A program made the position numbers and the translations under genes. Shown in pieces: positions 56,415 through 64,000 of a stretch of DNA of 64,000 nt (positions within the stretch are counted from its first letter, which is position 1; every line of letters begins with the position of its first letter). The stretch is from assembly GCF_008801715.1 (NCBI RefSeq), contig NZ_VZPG01000006.1:124001-188000 (forward strand), read 5' to 3'. Under the pieces are notes generated by a model. It was not told the origin of the DNA. It worked only from the letters and a program-made list of their open reading frames with translations, and searched no databases. Source of the DNA: Pseudochrobactrum saccharolyticum. Its GTDB lineage: Bacteria; Pseudomonadota; Alphaproteobacteria; Rhizobiales; Rhizobiaceae.

Positions 56415-56996
56415 CTATGGGAGCTTCTGCATATCCTGAGCTAGAGACAGTACAAGATACTGCGCCAGCTCTTCGGCCGCACGCTGCTGGGCATCACGAT
56501 GGGCACGCAGGTTCGCAAATTCCTGACGCGGACGGTCATAGGATGCGATAACCTGACGACGCCCTTTGGCTACAACCTTGCCATCCTTATCGCGCAGCAC
56601 ATAATTGGAGCGCACACGCACTGTACCGGCAGAAGCACGACCTTCAGTTTTATCCCCGACATCCACAGCCACTGCTGATTCCGTAGAAGTCGAGAAACCA
56701 AGCGCCAGATGATAAGCCGGCTGCGACGGTTCCCCTGCCCCGCCGGACAGGCCGAAGATCAGACGGTTACGCACCGCCTGCGCCGGAATGGAATCCACAT
56801 CATCCACCTTGATAGATGCCAGTTTGGTTTTAACACTGGAAGGCACACCACCGACACCGGCACTGCCACTTGATGAATAAAGCGGCTGCACCGTACAACC
56901 GGCAACAAACGCTGACAGGACGAGACCTGTCAGCACTGCCAGCCGCTTTTTGCGGATCGGATATTTGTCTTTAGTGTGATGATCAGACAACGACAT
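56415..56996 (-). CDS. lptE: LPS assembly lipoprotein LptE
   Basis: A 193-residue outer-membrane lipoprotein that plugs LptD and helps place lipopolysaccharide. A lipobox AFVAGC makes Cys34 the lipidation site after a basic N-terminus; the body has [21 protein letters not shown] and [18 protein letters not shown], as in alphaproteobacterial LptE. It overlaps the end of leuS by 14 bases. In related genomes holA and parB usually follow; here the next gene is fsa on the other strand. Confidence 0.85.
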   Translation of the reverse strand: MSLSDHHTKDKYPIRKKRLAVLTGLVLSAFVAGCTVQPLYSSSGSAGVGGVPSSVKTKLASIKVDDVDSIPAQAVRNRLIFGLSGGAGEPSQPAYHLALGFSTSTESAVAVDVGDKTEGRASAGTVRVRSNYVLRDKDGKVVAKGRRQVIASYDRPRQEFANLRAHRDAQQRAAEELAQYLVLSLAQDMQKLP

Positions 56997-59598
56997 TCAC
57001 AATCCTCTGCGGTACAACAACGAGCTTTTTAGGCTGACTACCGTTCAACGCAGCCTGAACAAAGTCAAGAGCCAAAACCGCTGCTTGCACTGTTGCCTGA
57101 TCCGCATCACGCGCAATTGTAATGTCACCACGCTTCTTACCGTTAATCTGTACCGGCAGCGTAATGTCATTTTCAACGAGCAATGCTTCATCAATCACCG
57201 GCCAGCCACGGGTGGCAACCAAGTCCGTCGCGCCCAGAACCGCATTACACTGTTCAGCCAGATGCGGCATCATCGGTGCAATCATGCTGATGAACATATC
57301 GGTCGCTTCACGGGTGGCAGCTTTGGTTACGTCATCGGCTTTACCGGCAGCAACAGCCTGCAAAGGTGTGCTCAGCACATTCAGCAGCTCATAAAGACGG
57401 GCAATCGCACGGTTGAAAACGATTTTCTCAATATCGTCGCCGACGGCTTTTACAGTCTTATGGGCAGCCTTGGAAATCTGTGCGGCATCGCCTTCATAGG
57501 CAGCTTTCGGAGCAACACCTTTCAGGTTATCACCGGCTTCAGAAATCAGACGCCAGACGCGCTGCACAAAGCGATGCGCACCTTCCGCACCGGCTTCTGT
57601 CCACACGATATCACGCTCCGGCGGACTATCCGACAGAGTGAACCAGCGCGCGGTATCCGCACCGTAAGACGAAATAATATCATCCGGATCGACAACGTTC
57701 TTCTTCGACTTCGACATTTTTTCAATCGAGCCGATTTCTACCGTTTCACCGGAATCCAGCATGGTTGCCGAACGAACACCGTTTTTGTCTTCGATACGGA
57801 TTTCCAGCGGCGATACCCACTGACCATTATGCTTATAGGTTTCGTGAACCACCATGCCTTGCGTGAACAGACCCTTGAACGGCTCTTCCACTTCCAGATG
57901 ACCGGCCACTTTCATGGCGCGGGTGAAGAAGCGCGAATAGAGCAGATGCAGAATCGCATGTTCCACACCACCGATATACTGATCGACCGGCAACCATTCA
58001 TCAGCAGCCTTGCGGTCAGTCGGTTCATTTTCCCAAGGCGCAGTGAAGCGCGCAAAATACCAGGATGAATCAACAAATGTATCCATCGTATCGGTTTCAC
58101 GGCGGGCTTTGCTGCCGCATTTCGGGCAGTTAATATGGCGCCAGCCATCATGACGGTCGAGCGGATTGCCAGGACGGTCAAAAGTAACATCATCCGGCAG
58201 CTGCACCGGCAGGTCATTGCGCGGTACAGGAACAGTTCCGCAAGTTTCGCAATGAATCATCGGAATCGGGCAGCCCCAATAACGCTGACGGGAAATACCC
58301 CAGTCACGCAGACGATATTGTGTTTTGCGGAACGCCTGCGGCTTGCCATAGAGATCAGTCTTTTCCAGACGATCTGCAACTTCATTAAACGCAGCTTCCG
58401 GTGTCATGCCGTCGAGGAAACGCGAATTAATCAGCGTACCTTCGTCGCTATAGGCCGTATCGGTGATTGTGAAGCTTGCCGCATCGGCACCGGCAGGCAG
58501 AACAACCGGTGTAACGGTCAGCTTATACTTATTGGCGAAATCCAGATCGCGCTGATCGTGCGCAGGGCAACCGAAGACCGCGCCTGTACCATATTCCATC
58601 AGCACGAAATTGGCGACATAGACCGGCAATGTCCATGAAGGATCAAACGGATGCTGAACGCGCAAACCAGTGTCGAAACCTTTTTTCTCAATGGTTTCGA
58701 GTGTCGCAACAGATGTGCCATGTTGACGGCATTCAGCAGCAAAAGCAGCCAGACCTTCATTGCTTTCCGCCAACTGTTTCGCCAGCGGATGATCGGCAGC
58801 AATCGCCACAAAAGACGCACCGAACAGCGTATCCGGACGGGTTGTATAAACCTCAATATCGCCTTCGCGTTCAGCAAGCGCAAAACGCAGCTGCAGGCCT
58901 TCCGATTTACCGATCCAGTTCTTCTGCATCAGACGTACTTTGTCCGGCCACTGGTCAAGCGTATCCAAACCGGCAAGCAGTTCTTCACTGAAATCAGTAA
59001 TCTTGAAGAACCACTGGGTCAGCTCACGCTGTTCAACCAGCGCACCGGAGCGCCAGCCACGGCCGTCAACAACCTGCTCATTGGCCAGAACCGTATTATC
59101 GACCGGATCCCAGTTGACCTTGGATGTTTTGCGGGTCACCAGACCTTTTTCAAACATATCAAGGAACAGCATCTGCTGACGGTGGTAATAATCCACATCA
59201 CAGGTCGCAAATTCACGAGACCAGTCCAGCGACAGACCCATGGTTTTGAGCTGACGCTTCATGGTCGCAATATTCTGATAGGTCCATTCTTTCGGATGAA
59301 CCTTGTTCTGCATCGCCGCATTTTCTGCAGGCATACCGAAGGCGTCCCACCCCATCGGATGAAGAACATTAAAACCGCGCGCGCGCTTATAGCGGGCAAT
59401 CACGTCGCCCATTGCGTAATTGCGCACATGGCCGATGTGAATGCGGCCGGACGGATAAGGAAACATTTCCAGCACGTAATATTTTTCGCGTGGATCATCA
59501 TTGGACGTTTCGAAGATCTTGTTTTCTTCCCAGATCTTCTGCCAATGGGCTTCGCTTACGCGCGGATTATATCGTTCGGTTGCCCGTTCAGTTACCAT
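56983..59598 (-). CDS. leuS: Leucyl-tRNA synthetase
   Basis: The 871-residue class I aminoacyl-tRNA synthetase for leucine. The HIGH motif is in [16 protein letters not shown] (near 53) and the KMSKS motif in EKMSKSKKN (near 632); the editing domain is between, with [14 protein letters not shown] near 255. Length and motifs are normal. It overlaps lptE by 14 bases and is divergent from the YggS-family gene. Confidence 0.98.
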   Translation of the reverse strand: MVTERATERYNPRVSEAHWQKIWEENKIFETSNDDPREKYYVLEMFPYPSGRIHIGHVRNYAMGDVIARYKRARGFNVLHPMGWDAFGMPAENAAMQNKVHPKEWTYQNIATMKRQLKTMGLSLDWSREFATCDVDYYHRQQMLFLDMFEKGLVTRKTSKVNWDPVDNTVLANEQVVDGRGWRSGALVEQRELTQWFFKITDFSEELLAGLDTLDQWPDKVRLMQKNWIGKSEGLQLRFALAEREGDIEVYTTRPDTLFGASFVAIAADHPLAKQLAESNEGLAAFAAECRQHGTSVATLETIEKKGFDTGLRVQHPFDPSWTLPVYVANFVLMEYGTGAVFGCPAHDQRDLDFANKYKLTVTPVVLPAGADAASFTITDTAYSDEGTLINSRFLDGMTPEAAFNEVADRLEKTDLYGKPQAFRKTQYRLRDWGISRQRYWGCPIPMIHCETCGTVPVPRNDLPVQLPDDVTFDRPGNPLDRHDGWRHINCPKCGSKARRETDTMDTFVDSSWYFARFTAPWENEPTDRKAADEWLPVDQYIGGVEHAILHLLYSRFFTRAMKVAGHLEVEEPFKGLFTQGMVVHETYKHNGQWVSPLEIRIEDKNGVRSATMLDSGETVEIGSIEKMSKSKKNVVDPDDIISSYGADTARWFTLSDSPPERDIVWTEAGAEGAHRFVQRVWRLISEAGDNLKGVAPKAAYEGDAAQISKAAHKTVKAVGDDIEKIVFNRAIARLYELLNVLSTPLQAVAAGKADDVTKAATREATDMFISMIAPMMPHLAEQCNAVLGATDLVATRGWPVIDEALLVENDITLPVQINGKKRGDITIARDADQATVQAAVLALDFVQAALNGSQPKKLVVVPQRIVNVVV

Positions 59599-59712
59599 GG
59601 CTGTATTTACTCATGCAAAGAGAATGGAATATGTAGTGCGACCTTCATCATGGATTGGCCAAAGCGTCAACCTTCTCCCATAGTGAAGCGGCAGAAAAAG
59701 GAGATTTATACC

Positions 59713-60405
59713 ATGAATGCACCCGCCAGCACCCTTGCTGACAATCTCAAAGCAGTTTGCACGGCCATTGCGCAAAGTGAACATGAAGCGCAGCGGACAG
59801 CAGGTTCGGTGCAGTTGGTTGCGGTTTCCAAGACCTTTGATGCCGCAGAAATCACACCTGCACTGGAAGCGGGACAACGTATTTTCGGTGAAAACCGTGT
59901 TCAGGAAGCAGAAGCAAAATGGCCGCAACTGCGTGAGAAATTCTCAGGCGTCGAGCTGCATCTGATAGGCCCGCTGCAATCCAACAAAGCGGCAGACGCT
60001 GTGGCTTTATTCGATGTAATCCAGACTGTTGACCGCGAAAAGATTGCCGCAAGTCTTGCCGGAGAAATCAGGAAGCAGAACCGCGCTGTCAAATTATTCG
60101 TTCAGATTAATACTGGCAGTGAAGAGCAAAAAGCGGGTATTGATCCGCGTGAAGCTGTTGCCTTTGTTGCCCGTTGCCGTGATGTGCACGGGTTGGAGAT
60201 TGCCGGTCTGATGTGCATTCCGCCGGTTGATGAAAATCCGGGCCCGCATTTTGCCCTGCTACGCAAGCTGGCGGCTGAAGCAGGCGTCTCTGAATTATCA
60301 ATGGGTATGTCCGGTGACTTCGAGACCGCCATTGCTTTCGGCGCGACTTATGTGCGTGTCGGTTCAGCAATTTTCGGCAGCCGTCCGCCTTTAACAAAGG
60401 CCTGA
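59713..60405 (+). CDS. YggS/PROSC family PLP homeostasis protein
   Basis: A 230-residue cytosolic pyridoxal-phosphate binding protein with an alanine-racemase-like barrel; family members keep PLP levels in balance and have no known enzymatic activity. Lys40 in VAVSKTF binds PLP; other marks are FGENRVQEAEAKW, LHLIGPLQSNKA, FVQINTGSEEQKAGI and LSMGMSGDFETAIAFG. The ATG at 59713 has AAGGAG nine bases upstream. A frame that stays open further upstream over leuS is only an antisense shadow. Confidence 0.93.
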   Translation: MNAPASTLADNLKAVCTAIAQSEHEAQRTAGSVQLVAVSKTFDAAEITPALEAGQRIFGENRVQEAEAKWPQLREKFSGVELHLIGPLQSNKAADAVALFDVIQTVDREKIAASLAGEIRKQNRAVKLFVQINTGSEEQKAGIDPREAVAFVARCRDVHGLEIAGLMCIPPVDENPGPHFALLRKLAAEAGVSELSMGMSGDFETAIAFGATYVRVGSAIFGSRPPLTKA

Positions 60406-60437
60406 CCAAATCTTCTTTTCAAGCTGAGCAGTTTTTC

Positions 60438-60453
60438 ACTGTAATCTTACAGT
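60438..60453. promoter_or_regulatory. Palindrome upstream of acs, possible operator
   Basis: ACTGTAA-TC-TTACAGT with perfect 7-bp arms, 33 bases after the YggS-family stop. It could be an operator or a weak terminator; no T run follows. Confidence 0.4.
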
Positions 60454-60505
60454 ACAACAACTTGTCGCAAATAATTGTCTTGCTTCACCCTGTAACAATT
60501 ATAAA

Positions 60506-60665
60506 CTCCGGCGCAATTCCGACAATTGTGCCGGAGGGATTACGCCGTCATTGAACCCTATGAGGGAACGCTATGAGGCACCCCGACACCAATACGGGAG
60601 CAGATCAGACTTTTTGCCTGATTTACGATGCGAACCGCACGCATTAACAATGGTGCGGTTTTTTA
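60506..60665 (+). ncRNA. Candidate structured RNA leader or small RNA before acs
   Basis: A 13-bp hairpin (CTCCGGCGCAATT, loop CCGAC, AATTGTGCCGGAG) opens a region of about 160 bases that ends in a rho-independent terminator, AACCGCAC/GTGCGGTT plus TTTTTTA, 44 bases before the acs start. This could be a riboswitch or attenuator controlling acs, or a free-standing small RNA. I could not match it to a known class. Confidence 0.4.
60633..60665 (+). terminator. Intrinsic terminator in the acs leader
   Basis: AACCGCAC (60633-60640) pairs with GTGCGGTT (60653-60660), then TTTT. It sits inside the leader, so acs must be transcribed through it or from a start after it. Confidence 0.75.
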
Positions 60666-60708
60666 TGCAATGTGCCGGCAAGGAGGGCCGCCGGCGCGAG
60701 GAGGAACT

Positions 60709-62664
60709 ATGTCCGAGAAGAAATATCCGATTTTGCCGGAGGCGAAAGCGCGCGCGCTGATCGACAATGACACCTATCTTTCATGGTACAATGAAAGCAT
60801 CAGCGACCCTGACGCATTCTGGGGCAAACACGGCAAACGTATTGACTGGTTCACACCTTATACCAAGGTGAAAGATACGTCTTTCGAAGATAACGTCTCC
60901 ATCCGCTGGTATGAAGACGGCGTCACTAATGTCTCTTATAACTGTATTGACCGTCACTTGGAAAAGCGCGGAGATCAGACCGCTATTATCTGGGAAGGCG
61001 ACAACCCTTATATCGACAAGAAAATCACCTATCGCGAGCTGCATGAAAATGTCTGCCGCCTTGCCAATGTGATGAAAAAACACGGCGTTCGCAAAGGCGA
61101 CCGCGTTACCATCTATCTGCCGATGATTCCGGAAGCCGCCTATGCCATGCTGGCCTGCGCGCGTATCGGCGCAGTGCATTCCATCGTCTTTGCAGGCTTC
61201 TCACCGGAGGCGCTGGCCGGTCGTATTATTGACTGTGAATCCACATTCGTCATCACCTCAGATGAAGGTATCCGCGGCGGCAAACCTATTCCGCTGAAAG
61301 AAAATACCGATACCGCGATTGATATCGCCGCTAAACAATATGTGTTTGTAAACAAGGTTCTGGTTGTGCGCCGTACCGGCGGCAAGATCAACTGGGGTCG
61401 CGGCCGCGATCTCTGGTATCATCAGGAAGTTGCAAGCGTCGATGCGGTTTGCGAACCGGAACCAATGAAAGCTGAAGACCCGCTCTTCATCCTTTATACA
61501 TCCGGCTCGACCGGCAAACCAAAAGGCGTGCTGCACACCACCGGCGGCTACCTCGTTTATGCCTCGATGACCCATGAATATGTCTTCGATTATCATGAAG
61601 GCGATATTTACTGGTGTACTGCGGATGTGGGCTGGGTCACCGGTCACTCCTATATTGTCTACGGTCCGCTCGCCAATGGCGCCACCACGCTGATGTTTGA
61701 AGGCGTGCCGAACTTCCCTGATCAGGGACGCTTCTGGGAAGTGGTCGACAAGCATCAGGTCAATATTTTCTATACCGCACCAACAGCAATCCGCGCTCTG
61801 ATGGGTGCCGGTGATGAATTCGTGACTCGCAATTCCCGCAAATCCCTGCGTCTGCTCGGCTCGGTCGGTGAGCCGATCAATCCGGAAGCATGGGAATGGT
61901 ATTATAATGTGGTCGGCGATCAGACCTGCCCGATTGTTGATACATGGTGGCAGACTGAAACCGGCGGTATTCTGATTACCCCGCTGCCGGGTGCAACCGA
62001 TCTGAAACCGGGCTCGGCAACCCGTCCGTTTTTTGGCATCAAGCCACAGCTGGTGGACGCGGAAGGTGCTGTGATCGAAGGCGCGGCTGACGGCAATCTC
62101 TGCATCACCGATTCATGGCCGGGTCAGATGCGTACACTCTATGGTGATCACCGCCGCTTCATTGAGGCTTACTTCACCACCTATAAGGGCAAATATTTCA
62201 CCGGTGACGGCTGCCGCCGTGATGAAGACGGCTATTACTGGATTACCGGTCGCGTCGATGACGTGCTGAATATTTCCGGCCACCGTCTCGGCACTGCGGA
62301 AATTGAATCGGCACTGGTTTCGCACCACTCGGTATCGGAAGCTGCCGTTGTCGGCTATCCGCATCCGATCAAGGGTCAGGGCATCTATTGCTATGTCACG
62401 CTGATGACCGGCGAAGCAGAGCATGATGAAGATGCGCTGCGCAAAGAACTGACCAAGCATGTGCGCAGTGAAATCGGACCGATTGCAACACCGGATATGA
62501 TCCAATTTGCACCGGGTCTGCCAAAGACCCGTTCGGGCAAGATCATGCGCCGAATCTTACGTAAAATTGCGGAAGATGATTTTGGTGCACTCGGCGATAC
62601 ATCAACTCTGGCCGATCCGGCAGTGGTGGATGATCTGATCGAAAAGCGTCAGAACCGTAAGTGA
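60709..62664 (+). CDS. acs: Acetyl-CoA synthetase
   Basis: A 651-residue AMP-forming ligase that activates acetate to acetyl-CoA. Motifs: [18 protein letters not shown] near 263, the adenylation signature [10 protein letters not shown] near 413, [19 protein letters not shown] near 515, and the regulatory Lys611 in [11 protein letters not shown], which is acetylated in many bacteria. GGAGGAACT precedes the ATG at 60709, which gives [11 protein letters not shown]; the frame is open further upstream, but that part lies in the RNA leader. It ends at a terminator that overlaps the next gene's stop. Confidence 0.97.
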   Translation: MSEKKYPILPEAKARALIDNDTYLSWYNESISDPDAFWGKHGKRIDWFTPYTKVKDTSFEDNVSIRWYEDGVTNVSYNCIDRHLEKRGDQTAIIWEGDNPYIDKKITYRELHENVCRLANVMKKHGVRKGDRVTIYLPMIPEAAYAMLACARIGAVHSIVFAGFSPEALAGRIIDCESTFVITSDEGIRGGKPIPLKENTDTAIDIAAKQYVFVNKVLVVRRTGGKINWGRGRDLWYHQEVASVDAVCEPEPMKAEDPLFILYTSGSTGKPKGVLHTTGGYLVYASMTHEYVFDYHEGDIYWCTADVGWVTGHSYIVYGPLANGATTLMFEGVPNFPDQGRFWEVVDKHQVNIFYTAPTAIRALMGAGDEFVTRNSRKSLRLLGSVGEPINPEAWEWYYNVVGDQTCPIVDTWWQTETGGILITPLPGATDLKPGSATRPFFGIKPQLVDAEGAVIEGAADGNLCITDSWPGQMRTLYGDHRRFIEAYFTTYKGKYFTGDGCRRDEDGYYWITGRVDDVLNISGHRLGTAEIESALVSHHSVSEAAVVGYPHPIKGQGIYCYVTLMTGEAEHDEDALRKELTKHVRSEIGPIATPDMIQFAPGLPKTRSGKIMRRILRKIAEDDFGALGDTSTLADPAVVDDLIEKRQNRK

Positions 62665-62670
62665 CAGAAT

Positions 62671-62695
62671 AAAAGGCCGGTTCAACCGGCCTTTT
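62671..62695. terminator. Bidirectional terminator after acs
   Basis: AAAAGGCCGG/CCGGCCTTTT with a five-base loop; the last codons and stop of the epimerase-like gene (62682) lie inside it. Confidence 0.88.
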
Positions 62696-63560
62696 TATTT
62701 ATATAGGCATCGGCCATTGCGGTCATATCCGGCTGGCCGTCATGATAGATAAAACCAGCTGCCTTCAGATCACTGCCATCAATAATCAGATCTTCAAAAA
62801 GCTGCTCATACATGGCTTTTTTGCCCAAGAGTGTCAGCCCTGCTTTCATCAGCGGGCGTGGCACAGGCACCATTCTGTTCGCTTTGCCCATTGTCTGCCG
62901 CAACCTTGTGACAAGCTGTTTTGTCGACAGCAAAACCGGATCAGCCAGATGGAAAATCCGGCGGTCAATTTGTGACTGACCGGCCAGAGCCATAAATTCC
63001 AGTGCCCGCACCACATTATTACAAGAAACAAAACTGCGCTGATTATTGGCACAGCCAAAGGGCAAAGGCACAGCACTGTCGCAAAGCTTCAATAACAGGC
63101 GCAAATTACCGGGGGCATCGGCACCATAAACCAGCGCAGGACGCGCAATACCGATTTCAAGCTCCTGCATTTTCAAAAGCCCTTGTTCCGCCAGTGCTTT
63201 TGCATGCCCGTAATCAGACAGCGGGCGATAGGACAAATCTGTTGTCAGCGGTGACGGATGCCCCGCAACCACATTAATTGTCGAAACAAAGATGAAGCGC
63301 TTCACTCCCGCCATGCGTGCCTGTTCAGCCAAAGCCAAAACCAGCCGGTGATTAACCGCGTCCATCTCTGCGGGGTCGGCAGCATTGCTTCCGCTTCTGT
63401 GCGCAATGCCTGCACAATGGATGACACATTCTATACCGGAAAAATCAGGCTCACTCAGCTCATGCCGCGCAATAATCCGTACTTCATGCGCCTGTTCACG
63501 CAGATGCATGACAAGTCTGCGCCCGATAAACCCGCCAGCACCGGTAACCGCAATTTTCAT
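62682..63560 (-). CDS. NAD-dependent epimerase/dehydratase family protein
   Basis: A 292-residue enzyme of the extended short-chain dehydrogenase family. The NAD site GAGGFIGRRL is at 7-16, the catalytic Tyr and Lys are in SDYGHAKA (YxxxK, near 130), with FVSTINVVAG carrying the catalytic Ser. It resembles nucleotide-sugar epimerases such as UDP-glucose 4-epimerase relatives in rhizobial polysaccharide clusters, but no such cluster is nearby and the substrate is unknown. Its 3' end is inside the acs terminator. Confidence 0.83.
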   Translation of the reverse strand: MKIAVTGAGGFIGRRLVMHLREQAHEVRIIARHELSEPDFSGIECVIHCAGIAHRSGSNAADPAEMDAVNHRLVLALAEQARMAGVKRFIFVSTINVVAGHPSPLTTDLSYRPLSDYGHAKALAEQGLLKMQELEIGIARPALVYGADAPGNLRLLLKLCDSAVPLPFGCANNQRSFVSCNNVVRALEFMALAGQSQIDRRIFHLADPVLLSTKQLVTRLRQTMGKANRMVPVPRPLMKAGLTLLGKKAMYEQLFEDLIIDGSDLKAAGFIYHDGQPDMTAMADAYINKKAG

Positions 63561-63649
63561 CTGTCAAACCCGTATTTGAAATACCTGTTTTCCTGATAGC
63601 AATGCTCTGGCAATAATCATACCGCTTTGCAGTCAAATGAGGCCGGATC

Positions 63650-64000
63650 ATGCATTTTCACTTCAGCCCCGCATGTTCAGAAGATTTCAGCAGATTATTG
63701 GAGCTGCGCCTGCTCACCATGCGGGAAAGCCTTGAACGGATCGGCCGTTTTGACCCGCAGCGAGCGTTTGAACGTTTTCAGAACAGCTTCCGCCCGCAGC
63801 ACACACGCTTAATCCTGATCGGCAACCAGTTCGCCGGATGTGTTGCGCTGGGGCCTGACAAAGACGACTGGCTTCTGGAGCATTTTTATATAGCGCCGGA
63901 ATTTCAGGGAATTCGCTTAGGGAGCTTTGTTTTAGCGCAACTGATTACCGAAGCTGAACAGGCAAAGAAAATTATAAAGCTCAGTGTCTTACAAAAAAGC
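63650..64000 (+). CDS. GNAT family acetyltransferase (partial, cut by the window end)
   Basis: The first 117 residues of a protein that runs off the window. The ATG at 63650 has GAGG seven bases upstream. The order of elements is that of a GNAT fold: an N-terminal helix (LLELRLLTMRESLERIGRFD), beta strands LILIGNQFAGCVAL, and the acetyl-CoA motif region EHFYIAPEFQGIRLGSFVL, in which FQGIRLG fits the Q/RxxGxG/A pattern. The substrate is unknown; an N-acetyltransferase for small molecules or proteins. Confidence 0.8.
   Translation, partial: MHFHFSPACSEDFSRLLELRLLTMRESLERIGRFDPQRAFERFQNSFRPQHTRLILIGNQFAGCVALGPDKDDWLLEHFYIAPEFQGIRLGSFVLAQLITEAEQAKKIIKLSVLQKS

Larger units (their letters stand above)
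60406..60708 (+). other. 303-base leader region of acs
   Basis: Contains in order: palindrome ACTGTAA-TC-TTACAGT (60438-60453), a TATAAA at 60500-60505, a 13-bp hairpin (60506-60536), a purine-rich stretch with two CTATGAGG motifs, a CCCG/CGGG pair, a small ATCAG/CTGAT hairpin, an intrinsic terminator (60633-60665), and a GCCGGC/GCCGGC hairpin (60674-60695) with AAGGAGG in its loop. See the findings for interpretation. Confidence 0.5.

Noticed and set aside
56310-56444. 44-codon plus-strand frame between fsa and lptE
   Set aside because: It lies after the fsa terminator, overlaps the 3' end of lptE on the other strand and has no ribosome site.
58651-59712. Open frame on the plus strand extending the YggS-family gene far upstream
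   Set aside because: It is antisense to leuS, shows no family similarity, and the ATG at 59713 has a good ribosome site and the normal family N-terminus.

Overview
The window is a chromosomal segment of an alphaproteobacterium, most likely a member of the Hyphomicrobiales close to Brucella/Ochrobactrum/Pseudochrobactrum; the genus cannot be fixed from the sequence alone. The markers are a GapR (DUF2312) protein, CarD, a second-type RpoH sigma factor with a GGAAC-N16-CGTT general-stress (EcfG) promoter, a DUF1036-pyruvate kinase pair, a SUV3-like helicase, a split F1 ATP synthase operon (atpHAGDC without F0 genes) and a Brucella-type 4-hydroxyproline epimerase. Base composition looks moderate and fairly even. 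No tRNA, rRNA, insertion sequence, phage gene or CRISPR array was found.

Layout. 1-9.5 kb: thiamine pyrophosphokinase, a glycine-zipper lipoprotein, an Uup-type ABC-F ATPase, an aldo/keto reductase, a divergent MarR/DUF1428 pair sharing an 18-bp operator, gapR, DUF1244 plus an N-formylglutamate amidohydrolase-like enzyme, and DUF1036-pyk. 9.5-23.5 kb: rpoH2, carD, fdxA, an S4-domain protein coupled to the large helicase, a thiolase, rpmF, mtgA, the isoprenoid genes ispA and ispG, and an MFS transporter. 23.6-33.1 kb: a complete TRAP dicarboxylate module, dctPQM facing a dctS/dctR two-component system across an intergenic region with two tandem operator-like palindromes, followed by pyruvate carboxylase. 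33.4-45.7 kb: a branched-chain/amino-acid ABC transporter (two paralogous binding proteins, a small membrane protein, livFGMH) and next to it a hydroxyproline catabolic cluster (epimerase, D-amino-acid oxidase-like dehydrogenase, DapA-family deaminase) with a divergent GntR regulator. 45.8-52 kb: small envelope/stress proteins (one pair behind an EcfG promoter) and atpHAGDC. 52.5-64 kb: a DUF4345 protein, priA, fsa, lptE-leuS, a YggS-family PLP protein, acs with an unusual structured leader ending in an intrinsic terminator, a nucleotide-sugar epimerase-like protein and a truncated GNAT gene.

How the parts work together. Several blocks feed central carbon metabolism: TRAP uptake of C4-dicarboxylates, pyruvate carboxylase, pyruvate kinase, acetyl-CoA synthetase and the hydroxyproline route toward 2-oxoglutarate. 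Two genes or operons far apart (rpoH2; DUF883 plus a 48-aa membrane protein) carry the same EcfG-type promoter and are probably part of the general stress response. The most unusual items are the acs leader, the LivG ATPase with an added helix-hairpin-helix tail, the overlapping divergent promoters of the MarR pair, the tandem operators of the TRAP system, and a family of short dispersed palindromic repeats. I did not find a wholly new multigene system.
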